Below are positions 23,261 to 34,590 of a DNA stretch of 64,000 bases, in pieces. Within the stretch, counting starts at the first letter, position 1, and every line of letters begins with the position of its first letter. The notes under the pieces were generated by a model. It was not told the DNA's origin. It was given only the letters and a program-made list of their open reading frames with translations, and ran no database searches. The translations under genes and the position numbers were made by a program. This DNA comes from Panaeolus papilionaceus. Lineage: Eukaryota > Basidiomycota > Agaricomycetes > Agaricales. The stretch covers positions 239,180 to 303,179 of the forward strand of contig JADNRZ010000036.1 in assembly GCA_015501605.1 (NCBI GenBank), written 5' to 3'.

Positions 23261-26200
23261 TGGTTCTTATATCTTTGACACCTTCAACACATTTATTTCT
23301 TGCGACTGTTCGACCATCACGACGACGACGACGACGTATTGGCCACACTTAATAACCCAATTTTGCCCATGGACAATAGCATCGGCAAATGGAGCATCAC
23401 AGACGGACCCAGCGACGATGTATTAGCCACACCTAACCCAAATTCGCAGCTGGATCATAGCAAATGGAGCATCACAGATGGACCAGAATCACCCAGTGCC
23501 AGCAAGCTCGGTGGTAAACGTTCAAAGTCGGGGGCCACAAGTGGCAAGGGTGTTACCCTCACCCTGCGCGATCAGGAAAAGGTATGTAAAAAACCTCGTC
23601 TTCACCCTCAGCCTCGCGGCTTTTGTGGTTCAGGGTTCATGCTCCCTTCTCAACGTTCATATTCAGCTTGCCGTTCCTCTTGTCTTACGTCTAAAAGTCT
23701 GATTGGCTACATTTAAACTGACACGTCACTTTTTACACCTCTACGCTGTAGCATATCGAAAATCTAAAAAAGGAAAACTTTGCCATCAAGCTCAAAGTGC
23801 ATTTCCTTGAAGACCGTCTAGCTTCTCTCGCACCAGACCAAATAGATGCCGCCCTCAAACAGAACATCAACCTCAAAATCGAGGTCCAGAAACAGCTAGT
23901 AGAGATGAAGAGGATGAAGAAGCTCATCCTATCTCTTGAACGCGAACTGGAGCGGCTGCAGCGTAACCCGCCGCCGGGGTCGGGCGGGAACAAGAACAGG
24001 GAAAGGGAGTTGGAGGAGAGACTGGAGGAGCGGGAGTACGAGCTCAGGGAGCTGAGGAAGCGAAACGGTGGCAGTGTGGATTCGGCGGAGGAAGAAGCTC
24101 TTAGGATCCGCAATGCGGAACTAGAGGACGAGTTGGAGAGCATGCGTGGCCTTTTGGAGGACAATGCGGATGAGATCGACAGATTGCGTGATCTGGTGGA
24201 GAAACAGAACCCCGATCAAAGTAATATCAGCACAGCGAGCGAGAGGGGGGTGAAGGACAAGCTGAAGAGGAGGATTGAGGAATTGGAGGATAAAGTGGAT
24301 GAGCAGGCAGAGGTGATTAATCGTGTACATGAGGAGAAGGAGGATTGCTTGGATGAGATTGAGACGCTTCGTTTAGAGTTGGAGGAAGTGCAGAGGAGGC
24401 GCGAGGCTGAGTCGATGGAGAGGTCTGAGTCGCGTGCTATGGTTGAGGAGGAACAGGCGGAGAGAGAGGCGGTGCAGGAGGATCTGAACGCAGTACGCGA
24501 CAAGTTGGCTGCTGTGTACATCGAGCTGCAGCAGAGGGAAGACGAGATCGAGGAGAAGAATCGAGAACTCGATCAGCTTGTTCACGAGCACCAGAGGATT
24601 GTCGAGACGGTTGAGGAGGAATGGAGGAGTGAGGTCGAAGAGGCGAAGGGTCAGGTCGAAGAGCTTAAGGACGTGAGTCTACATCTCTCTTTACGTTTAT
24701 CTAAAATATCTCATTGATGTAGGTTTTGGCTGAACGAGAGGCCGAATCCAAGGACCTGAGGGTCAACATCTCCGAGTTGGAAGCCAACACCAACGACCTA
24801 CACGCCAAGTTCGAGGCAACACTCGCCCATATTGAGCGAGAGGCCGAACAGAAAGACGAGGAACTCGAGACCCTTCGAGCTACCATCGACAAGCTCGGTG
24901 AACAAATCTATCAATTGGAAGACGAGAACGACCAGGTCAAGGAAGAGTACGAGAAGATGAGAGAGGCTGACGATGCTGAGAGAGAACGGTTGGAAGTTCT
25001 CGTTGCTGCGCTGGAGAAGGTGTGTCGCATTCTCGTCCCTCTATTCTTTATTTTTCTCATCCTGTTTTCTTAGAAACTCGCATCCCTTAAAGCACAACTC
25101 CAAGAATCTCAAGAATTGTACGACGCCTGTAGTGCAGAGATTCACGCTCATCGCACCCGTCAAGAAGAACTCGCGCAGCACATCGAGGAACTCGTAGGCC
25201 AACTCGATGACGAGCGCAATGCGCGCTCCCAGCTCGAAGCGGACATCAACTCGATGAAGCAGAACCACGAAGCTGCTCTCCGACGCGAGAAACGCGCGCT
25301 CGAAGCTAAAGAGTCTGCACTCACTAGCACCACCAACGACCTCGCACGCGCACAGTCCCTACTCTCTCAACGCGAAACCGACATGCAAGCCGTCCAAGGC
25401 GCACTCAAAACTCTCGAAGTCGAAAGCAGGAGACTCGGTGAGAGCCACACCACGTCGCAGTTCTCTCTGCAGCTTGAGACGGACAGGCTTACAAGAGACG
25501 TCGAGCGTCTCGAGGGTGAGCTCGCCCGTGCCCGTCGCGAGTTGGAGGACAGAGAGGCCAAGTTCCGTGAACGCGAGAATCAGCTTGACAAGCTGTATGC
25601 TGAGAATCGGGACCTTACCACCCAACTTTCTACTCAAACTCAAGCTCGGCTCAATATCTCTGAGAAACTCGATTCTTCGCAGGCTTCTCTTCGTGCAGCC
25701 GAGAGCGATCTGGCTGCACAGAAGGCCAAGGTGTCAGAGTTGGAGCAGAGGTTGAGTAAGGATCAACGGTCGTTGATGAGCGCGGAGAGCCAGTATAGGG
25801 ATCAGTTGACGGAGAGGAACACTCTGCTCTTGACGATCTATCAATACATGGACAAGATCCTGGGTGTCGACAAGACTCCAGTAAGTTTCTCTTTCGTCTT
25901 CTTCTCAAAATCATCACTCATACTCTGTTTCGTCTGTTTTCACAGAAGAAAGCTGGTCAAGCTGAGACGAAACCCTACACCAACTTTGGGGTGTTCCACG
26001 ACAACCTTATCACGCGACTCAAGCAGCTCAGCCAGATCCAACTTGACTTCGACAAGCGATGCAAGGATTCCGAAGCCAAGTTCGCGGACAAGCTGAACGA
26101 TATGCGTAAGCAACTCGAGGGCAAATGGAAGCAACTTGACAAGTTCGAAGCGAGCTTGAAGACGCTTGCTGAGGCTAAGGCTGGGTGGAAGAGGAAGCTT

Positions 26201-26773
26201 GCGCAAAAAGAAGGCGAGCTCGAGGCTCTTAAGGTGAGTAGATTAGAATTACCTGTTTTGTATCGTGATTAACTTCGGCTTTCAAGGCAACCAATACCGA
26301 CCTTGCATCGCAAATCTCGAGTCTCAAGAAACCAGGCGATGGCACGGCAAGCGCGATGGAGCTCCGCTCACTTGCTGCTCGGGCAGCCAACGCTGAGCGA
26401 AGACTCAACAACGCACAGAACCAGCTTGTGTCTACCGAAGAGAAGATCGCGGCTATGAACCAGAAGAATGCCATTGCGGATAGTAAATGGGAGGCGAGGG
26501 TGAAGGAGTATGAGGCGAGGTTGAAAGCGGCGGAGGAGAGAGTCAAGAGAGAGAGGCAGGGAAGCAAGGAGAGAGTCGCAGAGTTGGAGAATAATGTCAA
26601 GTACGTATTTTCGTCTTGCTTTTCAAGAAGGATGTGAAGCTGATTGGGATTATATCTGTAGGAGTACCCAGAGACAACTTGAGCTCGCTCAGAAGAGAAA
26701 TCAACAGCTCAATGAGGTGCTGGAAACGACCAAGAACGCTGCTGGTTCTACAACACCAGGACGTGATCGATGA
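23261..26773 (+). CDS. Centrosomin/Mto1-like gamma-tubulin complex organiser
   Basis: Seven exons (23261-23581, 23752-24672, 24723-25019, 25074-25880, 25946-26233, 26287-26600, 26662-26773) give 1019 residues. The start is uncertain: ATG at 23261 is in frame, ATG at 23369 is the next choice, and the DDVLATLNN/DDVLATPNP duplication upstream of 23369 favours the earlier one. Exon 1 ends in TLTLRDQEK and exon 2 opens with HIENLKKENFAIKLKVHFLE, the CM1 (Cnn_1N) motif that binds the gamma-tubulin ring complex. Some 700 residues of coiled coil follow. Near the C-terminus YQYMDKILGVDKTP and FGVFHDNLITRLKQL match the Mto2-binding-type region of Mto1-like proteins. Known role: anchoring or activating gamma-tubulin complexes at spindle pole bodies and non-centrosomal sites (family S. 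pombe Mto1, Aspergillus ApsB). The frame is intact. Confidence 0.9.
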
Positions 26774-27552
26774 TCTCGCTCCTTCGACTCATAACTCATT
26801 AACTACTCTGCACCTCTTCAATCATGTCTCCTTCTACACGACAACTTTACCCCACATCTTTTTACTGAGGCTCACGACCGGAATCACGACTCCTCACATT
26901 TTTGGACCCCGGTGCTCATCATGGCCACCTACGGCGTTCGCTCCTCCATTTTCATTTCACTTCCCCCTTCCATGCTGCATGCATCACGATCATTTCGAAA
27001 GTTCCATTCACGACTCTTGCTCTCTGTACTTACCCTCTCACGCTCTAACACAGAGCACTGTATATTTGCATTGACATAGACTTCGATGTCGAAAATAATC
27101 TTTCTATAATTGCATACTCTAATCTTTCTCCTTGCATTTACACCTCAAATTCATGTTGATCAGCAAATATTTCACTTGATCAAGGTTGTCAGGAGTTGGT
27201 TGGTTACAGCTAATTGCAAAACGATAGGCCACCCTAGACAAGGTCACAATGGATGAACCTGGCAAGAACGCCACAGGACGAGGGACATATGGTAACTGGA
27301 CTCATGTCAGCATTATCTGAGTTAGTTCAGTCTCTGGTTTCATTCTCGCCCATCATCTTCCAACTGTACATCTTGCTTCAATGCGACGTCATATCTCGAA
27401 AGAAACTAAAGAAGTTGCTATTACCTTATCGCAAAGTGGGATGAGTGGCGAACAGACTGAGGAGCACCTTGATATTCGGCCCAGGACGATGAGATGGTTG
27501 CGCAATCCCGTTGGATGATGCGAGTGACGGCTGCTGCACACCAGATTCTTCT
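26774..27552. other. 3' flank of the Mto1-like gene, no gene seen
   Basis: Pyrimidine-rich sequence downstream of the stop at 26773, followed by the probable 3' side of the minus-strand HMG-box remnant. Short frames only. Confidence 0.35.
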
Positions 27553-28087
27553 TCAGCGTCGCACATGTCCTCCATCTTTCTTTTCCTTTGGGTGGACTTG
27601 GACGTAGCCAGGGTACTTTTTCTTGTGTTTCTCGTCTATGCGGGTGGATGCCTCCTCCCAAGGATCTATGGCCCCTTCCGTCTTCTTCAGCTCGTTCCAG
27701 AAGTGGCCAAACAGGGTTGATGGAAGAGGAATAGGGAGAAGACCTCTCTGCCTTCATCGTCGCAGAAGGCCAGTGTTTTGATTAACTTTGAGAAGATTCG
27801 GTAGATAATCCACATGCTCGGGGGCTGTGAAGGATTTTTGAGCTCGTCTGACGTTGGTTTTCTGTCTCCTGGACGGATGAGGCTGACGAATCTGCGAAGC
27901 CAGACTCGCTTTCCTCTACTTCCTCTCCTTTGTTTCCCCAATGGCGCGTGTACTCGGCAGCATCGACTGCCAATGGCATGTAGCCATGCCGCAGGACTTG
28001 CGCCACTGTCATTTCCAGGCTAATGTGAGGTATGTTGAGGTTAGGGAGGGGACGAGAGGGAGTCGCGTTGACAATCACTTTTCGCAC
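27553..28087 (-). pseudogene. Broken HMG-box protein gene
   Basis: Three minus-strand frames together resemble one HMG-box protein. The frame at 27941-27687 carries the start of the box (QPPSMWIIYRIFSKLIKT). A different frame, 27720-27553, carries the rest: LFGHFWNELKK, a helix with DPWEEASTRIDEKHKKK, then YPGYVQVHPKEKK and a TGA. The preceding acidic/Ser-rich part lies in a third frame (28087-27782). The pieces match the HMG consensus in order (RPPNAFILYR, LG-x-WN-x-L, W-x-x-A, KHK-x-KYPGY). No GT-AG intron long enough separates the two halves of the box, so I infer frameshifts. An unusual splice pattern or a sequence error is the alternative. HMG-box proteins bind DNA and are common regulators in basidiomycetes. 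Confidence 0.5.
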
Positions 28088-29505
28088 GCCTCCGCGTTCG
28101 GTGATCTACACGTCATACAGTAATTCGAATCAAGCGTCCGAGTGGTGGTTTGATGGAACCAAACGTTCAATTCGAACAATGGAGCGACAGGTCCTTGTTC
28201 AGGACTATCGTCACCCAGAATCCTTGAGCGTCTTTGTTCAATACATATTCTGAATTTTATAAGTACTTATGGCTTCCCATCAAGGCTTTATGGTCTCTTC
28301 GATTCCTAGACACTTTCACCTGTTGACGAGGGCATATTGGCACACTAAATTCGGTAAAGATAGGGGATTTACAAGGAAACTCGCACTGGATAGAGATTAA
28401 TTTTGTCGCTATAGGCAACAGAGCTTCGACCGAGCTATCTCATCATACATTTGACGGAATGTTTGATGTCGAGCTGGTGCGCACTTCAAATATCGGATTA
28501 AAAATTTGACATTAGAAAACGTAGCGTTTGGGGTATCCTGAATAGATGACCCATATTTATGAGCAAGAATGCACAAGAAAGTGGATTTAAAGTAAGACTT
28601 TACCAAGCTATACTCAAATAACAACTGAGATACCAGTCCCCATCCAGCGGGTAGCACATTAAACAGGAAGCCTGCTTTCCGTCACGGTTAATCACAATAG
28701 TGAATCTCCAAGCTGCCATCGCCCGCATACGCTGTTCGACGATGTCAGTCTCCATCTTTGTGACATTCAGAATGTGCTACCGAAGTATGGATCGTAGAAT
28801 TCGCACTGTCATGTTCCTGGATTCCTTTCTAAGATTTCAGATAGACAGATCGTATTTATCATTGGGTCAATCTAGTCAACGACTCCTCCTTTTGGGTAGT
28901 ATTGCATGAAATAGACGGCCGCCGGAGTATTCAAGATATCTAACTGATTCACCGAACACTCCGTTCACGCTGTTGGCTTGAGGTGATCTACCGACGAAAA
29001 TTTGGTGGCAGAATGGGTGGGTAGAAGCTTCGGACTATACAACCTGACTCGTAGACGAGATTGATAATTAACCTTTGTGAAATTTATACAGAAGCATGCG
29101 CACCCGAAAGGCTCAATACGGTACTCTTTAATGGCCCTTCTGGATCTCAGTGCGAATGATAGAGTACCTTCAACGAAAAGAGTAACACGACCACCCTTCA
29201 TCGTGAGCGTCGCGGCGAGTTTAAAATGGCTCGTCTTCGGAGCTCCTATCCACTTCCTATTATTGTGTGGCGGAATAAAGTCACCATGCGGACATCATTC
29301 AATCCAATGAAATGGTCATCAGGTATGACAGATGAAGACCTCCGTTGCATCGTAAAAGCATGAACGTTTAATACCTTGAAGATATGAATTCCATCAACAT
29401 TGCGCGTTCTCTCGTCTTTGAGCTACAGATATCTTGAATGCGTGGACCGCCACCGTTTGTATTAGCTCCAAGTTAATCGGCACATTATTCAATTTGCTCC
29501 GGGAT
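28088..29505. other. Intergenic, no gene seen
   Basis: AT-rich DNA with short unrelated frames (28409-28657, 28700-28909, 29077-29310). The last 350 nt share scattered motifs with the upstream region of gene D (GTGGCGGAAT, CATCATTC, CGTCT-TTGAGCT), consistent with a duplicated promoter of E and D. Confidence 0.4.
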
Positions 29506-29513
29506 TATAAAAG
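29506..29513 (+). promoter_or_regulatory. TATA box of gene E
   Basis: TATAAAAG in the context GATTATAAAAGGC, about 102 nt before the ATG, the same spacing as in gene D. Confidence 0.65.
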
Positions 29514-29607
29514 GCTGCAATATAGCTTACAGTTGTCCAGCAACAGCTTGTAGTTCCTTCAGCGTTAAAAACACCTACCACCACTCACCATCTACAAAAT
29601 CAGCGAA

Positions 29608-30214
29608 ATGAATTCCTTCCAGCTTGACTTGAGCGGCTACTACACGTACTTAGGTTTTGTTCGCGACCCTCGGCATGCGTATTCGTTGCTGATAACAATG
29701 ACCATATGCTTGCAGCTACACCTCCTCGTCTAGCTCGGAAGACGATGGTTACAGTAGCTTCAAATTGACTGCCCTGGCTAACGGTGTTATCTATGGATCT
29801 GGAAGCGACAAGCCTGGTCCTGTACGTTGGCTTTCAGTTCTTTAACAAGCCGCTCCGCTGAATTCCCTCCCTTCTATGTAGTTCGTCCTCTCTGGTGCTC
29901 TGATTGACGACGACATCCGTTTCGTCAAGCTCTACACCAACTCTTCCACAACTTGGAAATACATTGGAAAGCGTCTTCCTGGCGACTTTGGTAACGTGTA
30001 CCAGTTCACAGGTGCATGGGGTGCTGTCAACAGCGATCGCCAGGATGGGCAATGGGTCTTTACTGGGGTCGCTACAGGAACGACCGTCCCCAAGCATCCT
30101 ACTGGCGCTCCTCCTGCCACTCTCGACTCGGCCCTCAAGGACGCTGCTGCTTCCCACAACCAAGGAATTTCTAGCACCAGTATCCTCGCTCTCTCGCAAG
30201 GGTTCAAATCTTAA
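29608..30214 (+). CDS. Gene E: single-repeat calycin-like protein, paralogue of D
   Basis: Three exons (29608-29645, 29716-29821, 29882-30214) give 158 residues. The first repeat is clearly homologous to gene D (start MNSFQLDLSGYYT against MSSFQLDLNGYYT; FVLSGALIDDDIRFVKLY; NVYQFTGAWGAVNSDRQDG). After KHPTG, where D continues into its second repeat, E passes directly into the shared tail (TLDSALKDAAASHNQG, LSQGFKS). E therefore has a single repeat, either the ancestral form or the result of precise loss. It also lacks the second intron of D. There is no signal peptide. A strong TATA box precedes it. Function unknown. Confidence 0.82.
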
Positions 30215-30467
30215 AAGACTCCTACCTCGTTGTTTCCAAATCCGGTTCTCGATATGGTCCTTTGTTCCCTCCCAGTTTCTTCGCCAACATCTACTCGGCC
30301 AGGAAGTTATCGTAGTCCGTATAATTTGGAGTTGTACTATCAATGGATGAACACTTTGATTGCTTGAAACAGGCTTGCTTTGAGAAATGCTTGAACCTCA
30401 TTTTGTGTCCCAGTCCTATGAATGTTGTGCGCTGCGTTGCGACCACGAAACCAGAAAATGTTGCTTA

Positions 30468-31070
30468 CAGTATGTCAAATAACTGTCCAAATGATTTGAG
30501 TTTTGAGCGAAAGTCGATGTACCGGGATTAAATCTGGGTCAAATCAAATATGGTTTGGGACATCTAAAAGCTGTATATCAAGGCTTTCAAACGGTATATA
30601 CAATGTATGTGTGACACCAAAACTCGCGGTGGAATGCGCGAATATATTACGTGACTCATTTGGACAGTTTTTTGGCATGGGTATGAGAACACCCCTGTTG
30701 CACACTCATTTGCACATTTCTTCAGAACCACTGAATCAATGAATTTAAAACTTTGGGACAGTGTAAAGTAGTTATATTTAAGTGTATCAAGCCCATTAAT
30801 GTCACAAAGGGTGAAGTTAATAGTATTCTAATAGCCATTCAAGTGTGCAACCCCTTAAAACATGAATTCAGTCATTTTACTACTACCTGTACATGCCAGC
30901 TTCGTAAAACGGTATCTATTTAATTTATATGTTATATAAATGTATTTAGACACACAAAAACGCGAGGCTGGAGGCCTGTGTCATGAACTGACCCCATGCA
31001 CCAAAACACCCCCTCCCCAAGATTCATTGAAATGGGATCAACATTATCATAAAAAAGTACTCAAAAACTT
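30468..31070 (+). repeat. Left arm of the foldback element
   Basis: 603-bp arm, reverse complement of 31301-31903. At 30655-30679 it contains a second, diverged, inverted copy of its own end (TCATTTGGACAGTTTTTTGG), so the arm itself may derive from a smaller element of about 210 bp or carry an internal transposase-binding site. Confidence 0.87.
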
Positions 31071-31300
31071 ACCAATGCAAGCTTAAAATAATATAAATGG
31101 TTATTCATATGTGTTTCCATTACTTAGAGCCTTGTGTGGCACACCACCTGCAGTGAAAGTAAAGTTGAGCCGCTTTTAGGGGCTTTTTAGGGGCTTTCTG
31201 GTGATTTTGGTCTTGCATGGGCTCTCCACTTTTCTAGGGTGTATTCTGCCCGGCTTATGCATATGTCTTATGATTCTAGTAATCCCTAGAGGAATTTAAC

Positions 31301-31903
31301 AAGTTTTTGAGTACTTTTTTATGATAATGTTGATCCCATTTCAATGAATCTTGGGGAGGGGGTGTTTTGGTGCATGGGGTCAGTTCATGACACAGGCCTC
31401 CAGCCTCGCGTTTTTGTGTGTCTAAATACATTTATATAACATATAAATTAAATAGATACCGTTTTACGAAGCTGGCATGTACAGGTAGTAGTAAAATGAC
31501 TGAATTCATGTTTTAAGGGGTTGCACACTTGAATGGCTATTAGAATACTATTAACTTCACCCTTTGTGACATTAATGGGCTTGATACACTTAAATATAAC
31601 TACTTTACACTGTCCCAAAGTTTTAAATTCATTGATTCAGTGGTTCTGAAGAAATGTGCAAATGAGTGTGCAACAGGGGTGTTCTCATACCCATGCCAAA
31701 AAACTGTCCAAATGAGTCACGTAATATATTCGCGCATTCCACCGCGAGTTTTGGTGTCACACATACATTGTATATACCGTTTGAAAGCCTTGATATACAG
31801 CTTTTAGATGTCCCAAACCATATTTGATTTGACCCAGATTTAATCCCGGTACATCGACTTTCGCTCAAAACTCAAATCATTTGGACAGTTATTTGACATA
31901 CTG
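31301..31903 (-). repeat. Right arm of the foldback element
   Basis: 603-bp arm, reverse complement of 30468-31070. No mismatch was seen between the arms, which indicates a recent origin or ongoing homogenisation. Confidence 0.87.
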
Positions 31904-32159
31904 TAACTCCGTCAAGGAAAAAAAACCACCCTAGGTGTTGCGGGGTTGAAATCGCTTCAAGGTCATGTTCATAGGATCGAGGTAAAATTGTTCATGTCAG
32001 AGATGTCACCCAGAGTCGGAGCACCTGGAGGAGACGAAATCTCGACAAGGACTCGGATGAGTGTCCTGCTCGTTTCCCACGATGAGCACGTGAAATAGTT
32101 ATGATTTACCGGAACTGGATTCGCTGTCCGTCATTTCCTCCTCCTCCTCCACCATCATC

Positions 32160-33295
32160 ATGAGGCCAACGTCTGCTCGTCTTATTAACATTCTTGTGCC
32201 AGTTAAAAGGTACACGCGAAATATTTTTAAAAGTTCTTTAATATTGGAGTAATTGACACAAAGGCTGACGACGCGGTTGTACTCTTAGGGCAGTCGATTA
32301 TGCCGTCAAGATCCGCGTCAACCCCCAACAGACAGGAATTGACACCAATGTCAAGCATTCTATGGTCAGAGGCTGCATTTTTATTTGAAATTCACCATTA
32401 AAACTCATAAATGAATTTATCTTTGCAGAACCCCTTTGACGAGATCGGTGAGAACCTTCCCACTCAAGTCAAATAGATGTCGTGTTCAACGGAACATGTC
32501 GCGCAATAGCTGTTGAGGAAGCCGTTCGTCTGCGCGAGAAGCTAAAGGCATCAGTAAAGACGATCAAAGCAGTCACAATTGGCCCTCCTAAATCCATCGA
32601 TACCCTGCGTACCGCCCTGGCCATGGGTGCCGACTCTGCTATTCACGTCGAAATTCCCGAAACCGCTCCCTCACCCGAGCCTCTAGCAGTGGCCAAGACC
32701 CTGCGCGCCATTATTGACAAGCACAATACCGCAGCTAGCGACGCAAAGGACAAGATTGATGTCGTGATTTTGGGCAAGCAGGCTATTGACGACGATCTGG
32801 GTGTTACGGGTCAAATGCTTGCTGGTTTGTTGGGCTGGAGCCAGGCAACTTTTGCCAGCAAAGTGGAAATTGACGAGGCCAAGGGAGAGGCAGTTGTGGT
32901 CCGGGAAATTGACGGTGGAGGTGAAGAAATCAAATGCAAGCTGCCAATAGTCATTACTACAGATCTGAGGTGCGTATGTCCTTGACATTGGTGCGACAGC
33001 GTTGCTCATATTATGATCATTTGATACGCTGTAGGCTGAACGGTTTGTCTTACATCACCCTTTGCTACTGCTATCACTGCTCACAATATTTTTAGAACCC
33101 CGATATGCTTCATTGCCCAATATCATGAAGGCTAAGAAGAAGCCCGTGGAGAAACTCTCTTCAGCGGACCTTGGTGTCGACTATACCCCCCAATTAGAGA
33201 CCATCAAGGTTGCTGAACCTGCCAAGCGCGTTGGTGGTGGAAAGGTCGCCAGCGTGGATGAGCTGGTGCAAAAGCTGAAGGAGGCTGGCATCTAA
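32160..33295 (+). CDS. Electron transfer flavoprotein beta subunit
   Basis: Six exons (32160-32209, 32289-32364, 32429-32447, 32510-32969, 33035-33042, 33096-33295) give 270 residues, the normal family length. Diagnostic segments: [76 protein letters not shown] and a C-terminal extension. The family forms a heterodimer with ETF-alpha in the mitochondrial matrix and carries electrons from acyl-CoA and other dehydrogenases to ETF-ubiquinone oxidoreductase. Exon 5 is a micro-exon of 8 nt (supplying parts of Leu-Asn-Glu). It is required by the conserved DLRLNEPRY junction and flanked by good splice sites. The foldback element ends about 255 nt upstream of the start. Confidence 0.95.
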
Positions 33296-33450
33296 ACCTG
33301 CGCTTTCTTCTGTCTCCCATATATCGCCAGCATGGGTTGCTCATTTGATATCACTCATTAGACTGTCCACACCTCATTTTTTCGACTAATGGAATTTTCA
33401 TGTTACCCGAGGTTTATGTGCTGGCAAAGTAGATGCCCCAGCTCTGAAGA

Positions 33451-34590
33451 TCTGACCCCCAGTCAAAAACGGTTCCGCAAAATTCTGCATGATCTGGATT
33501 TCTCTGCACATGTCTGCTTCCATCTGAGAAATCTGCAAAATATGCGAAATTCTGCATTTTCACGATGTTCGATATTTGAAAATCAAAATCAAAATTATTT
33601 GTAAGTTTTTTGACTTGAATATCGTCAAAAACAAGTTGCCTTTCCCTGTGGCTAGTTATGAACATTTGACCTCAACTCCCCCCAGACATGCCCTTGTTCT
33701 CTCATACGGAACCTGCCGTTAATTTCAAAGTCAGTCGGAGACGGGTTTTTGTTAGATCTCAACGCATTCTCGACGCCCTTAACCAACTCTTTCGCCTTCC
33801 ACCACATCCTCCCTTTCTCTCTCCCCTTTCGTCATCCACTTTCTCTCCCCACTTCCTAACACTCTCCCTGCACTCTGCTAACTCATTGGCTGTATTCATT
33901 GATTTACACGATGACATGTTCCACCAATTCAGCCCCATGACCGTGTTAGAGCCGTGCAACTGGCTGGTAAGTCTACAATGTGCATACCCGGCAGTTTGAA
34001 GCAATTTGACTGCACGCATTTCCATACAGCTATAAAGTATCTTATATACCCCCTGACCTTCGTATAGTTACAATCCCATCACAGGTAAGTATATATATTT
34101 TCATTCCTTGTGTATAAACGCGCATATACTCACACATTGATCTCGAAAGCAGGTGTTAACCTCGTTTTTTATTCTTGGTATGTAACTACATCATCACAGG
34201 TCTCGTCAAATGACTGAACCATGTCCCTGCTTTAGAATAACCCTCTCTTCATCGACTTCCTAAGGTAGGCTAGTGTAGATGTTCGAGATTGTACACTCCG
34301 GGGTGTATTTTGTATGAAAAAATAATCATTATTTTATTATTTTTATGAGCGTCAGATAAGTGCGGAGTTGTGCAGAATTCAAGCAAATTCTGCACTATTC
34401 TGATTCAAATACAATTACATGCTCTCCGGACAGGTGCAGAAGCAATGAAATTTCTGCACAAAATCTGCGCTGGTCCGGAATTTTCTGAGATTCAGAAAAA
34501 AGTCAGACCAACGCAGACCAGTGCAGCAGGTTGCATCTTTTCATCAGATTACCGCAGATCCCTGCGGAACCGATTTTCACTGGGTCTGAC
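33451..34590. mobile_element. Possible inverted-repeat element, about 1.1 kb
   Basis: Left segment TCTGACCCCCAGTCAAAAAC followed by GGTTCCGCA (33451-33479) pairs imperfectly with the reverse complement of 34563-34590 (GTCAGACCCAGTGAAAATC then GGTTCCGCA). Both arms are then rich in the hexamer TCTGCA for about 100 bp. The interior has short frames only. The inverted pairing and shared TCTGCA enrichment suggest a non-autonomous element, but the identity is moderate and I see no convincing target-site duplication. Confidence 0.35.

Larger units (their letters stand above)
30466..31905. mobile_element. Foldback (palindromic) Tc1/mariner-type element
   Basis: The element runs from CAGTATGTCAAATAACTGTC at 30468 to the exact reverse complement ending at 31903, with TA directly outside both ends (30466-30467 and 31904-31905). 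The two arms, about 603 bp each, are identical by eye over their full length and surround a 230-bp unique centre (31071-31300). CAGT ends and a TA target are hallmarks of Tc1/mariner transposons. There is no transposase, only a mirrored 79-codon frame in each arm. It lies between gene E and the ETF-beta gene and interrupts neither. A transcript crossing it would fold into a 600-bp hairpin and could feed RNA silencing (inference). Confidence 0.87.

Noticed and set aside
23733..26600. Many long antisense frames across the Mto1-like gene
   Set aside because: They are shadows of a coiled-coil coding region with strong codon bias; the plus-strand exons join in phase and match the family.
30503..31868. 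Identical 79-codon frames on opposite strands (30503-30742 and 31629-31868)
   Set aside because: They are the same sequence in the two arms of the foldback element. There is no promoter, and no family or transposase motif.
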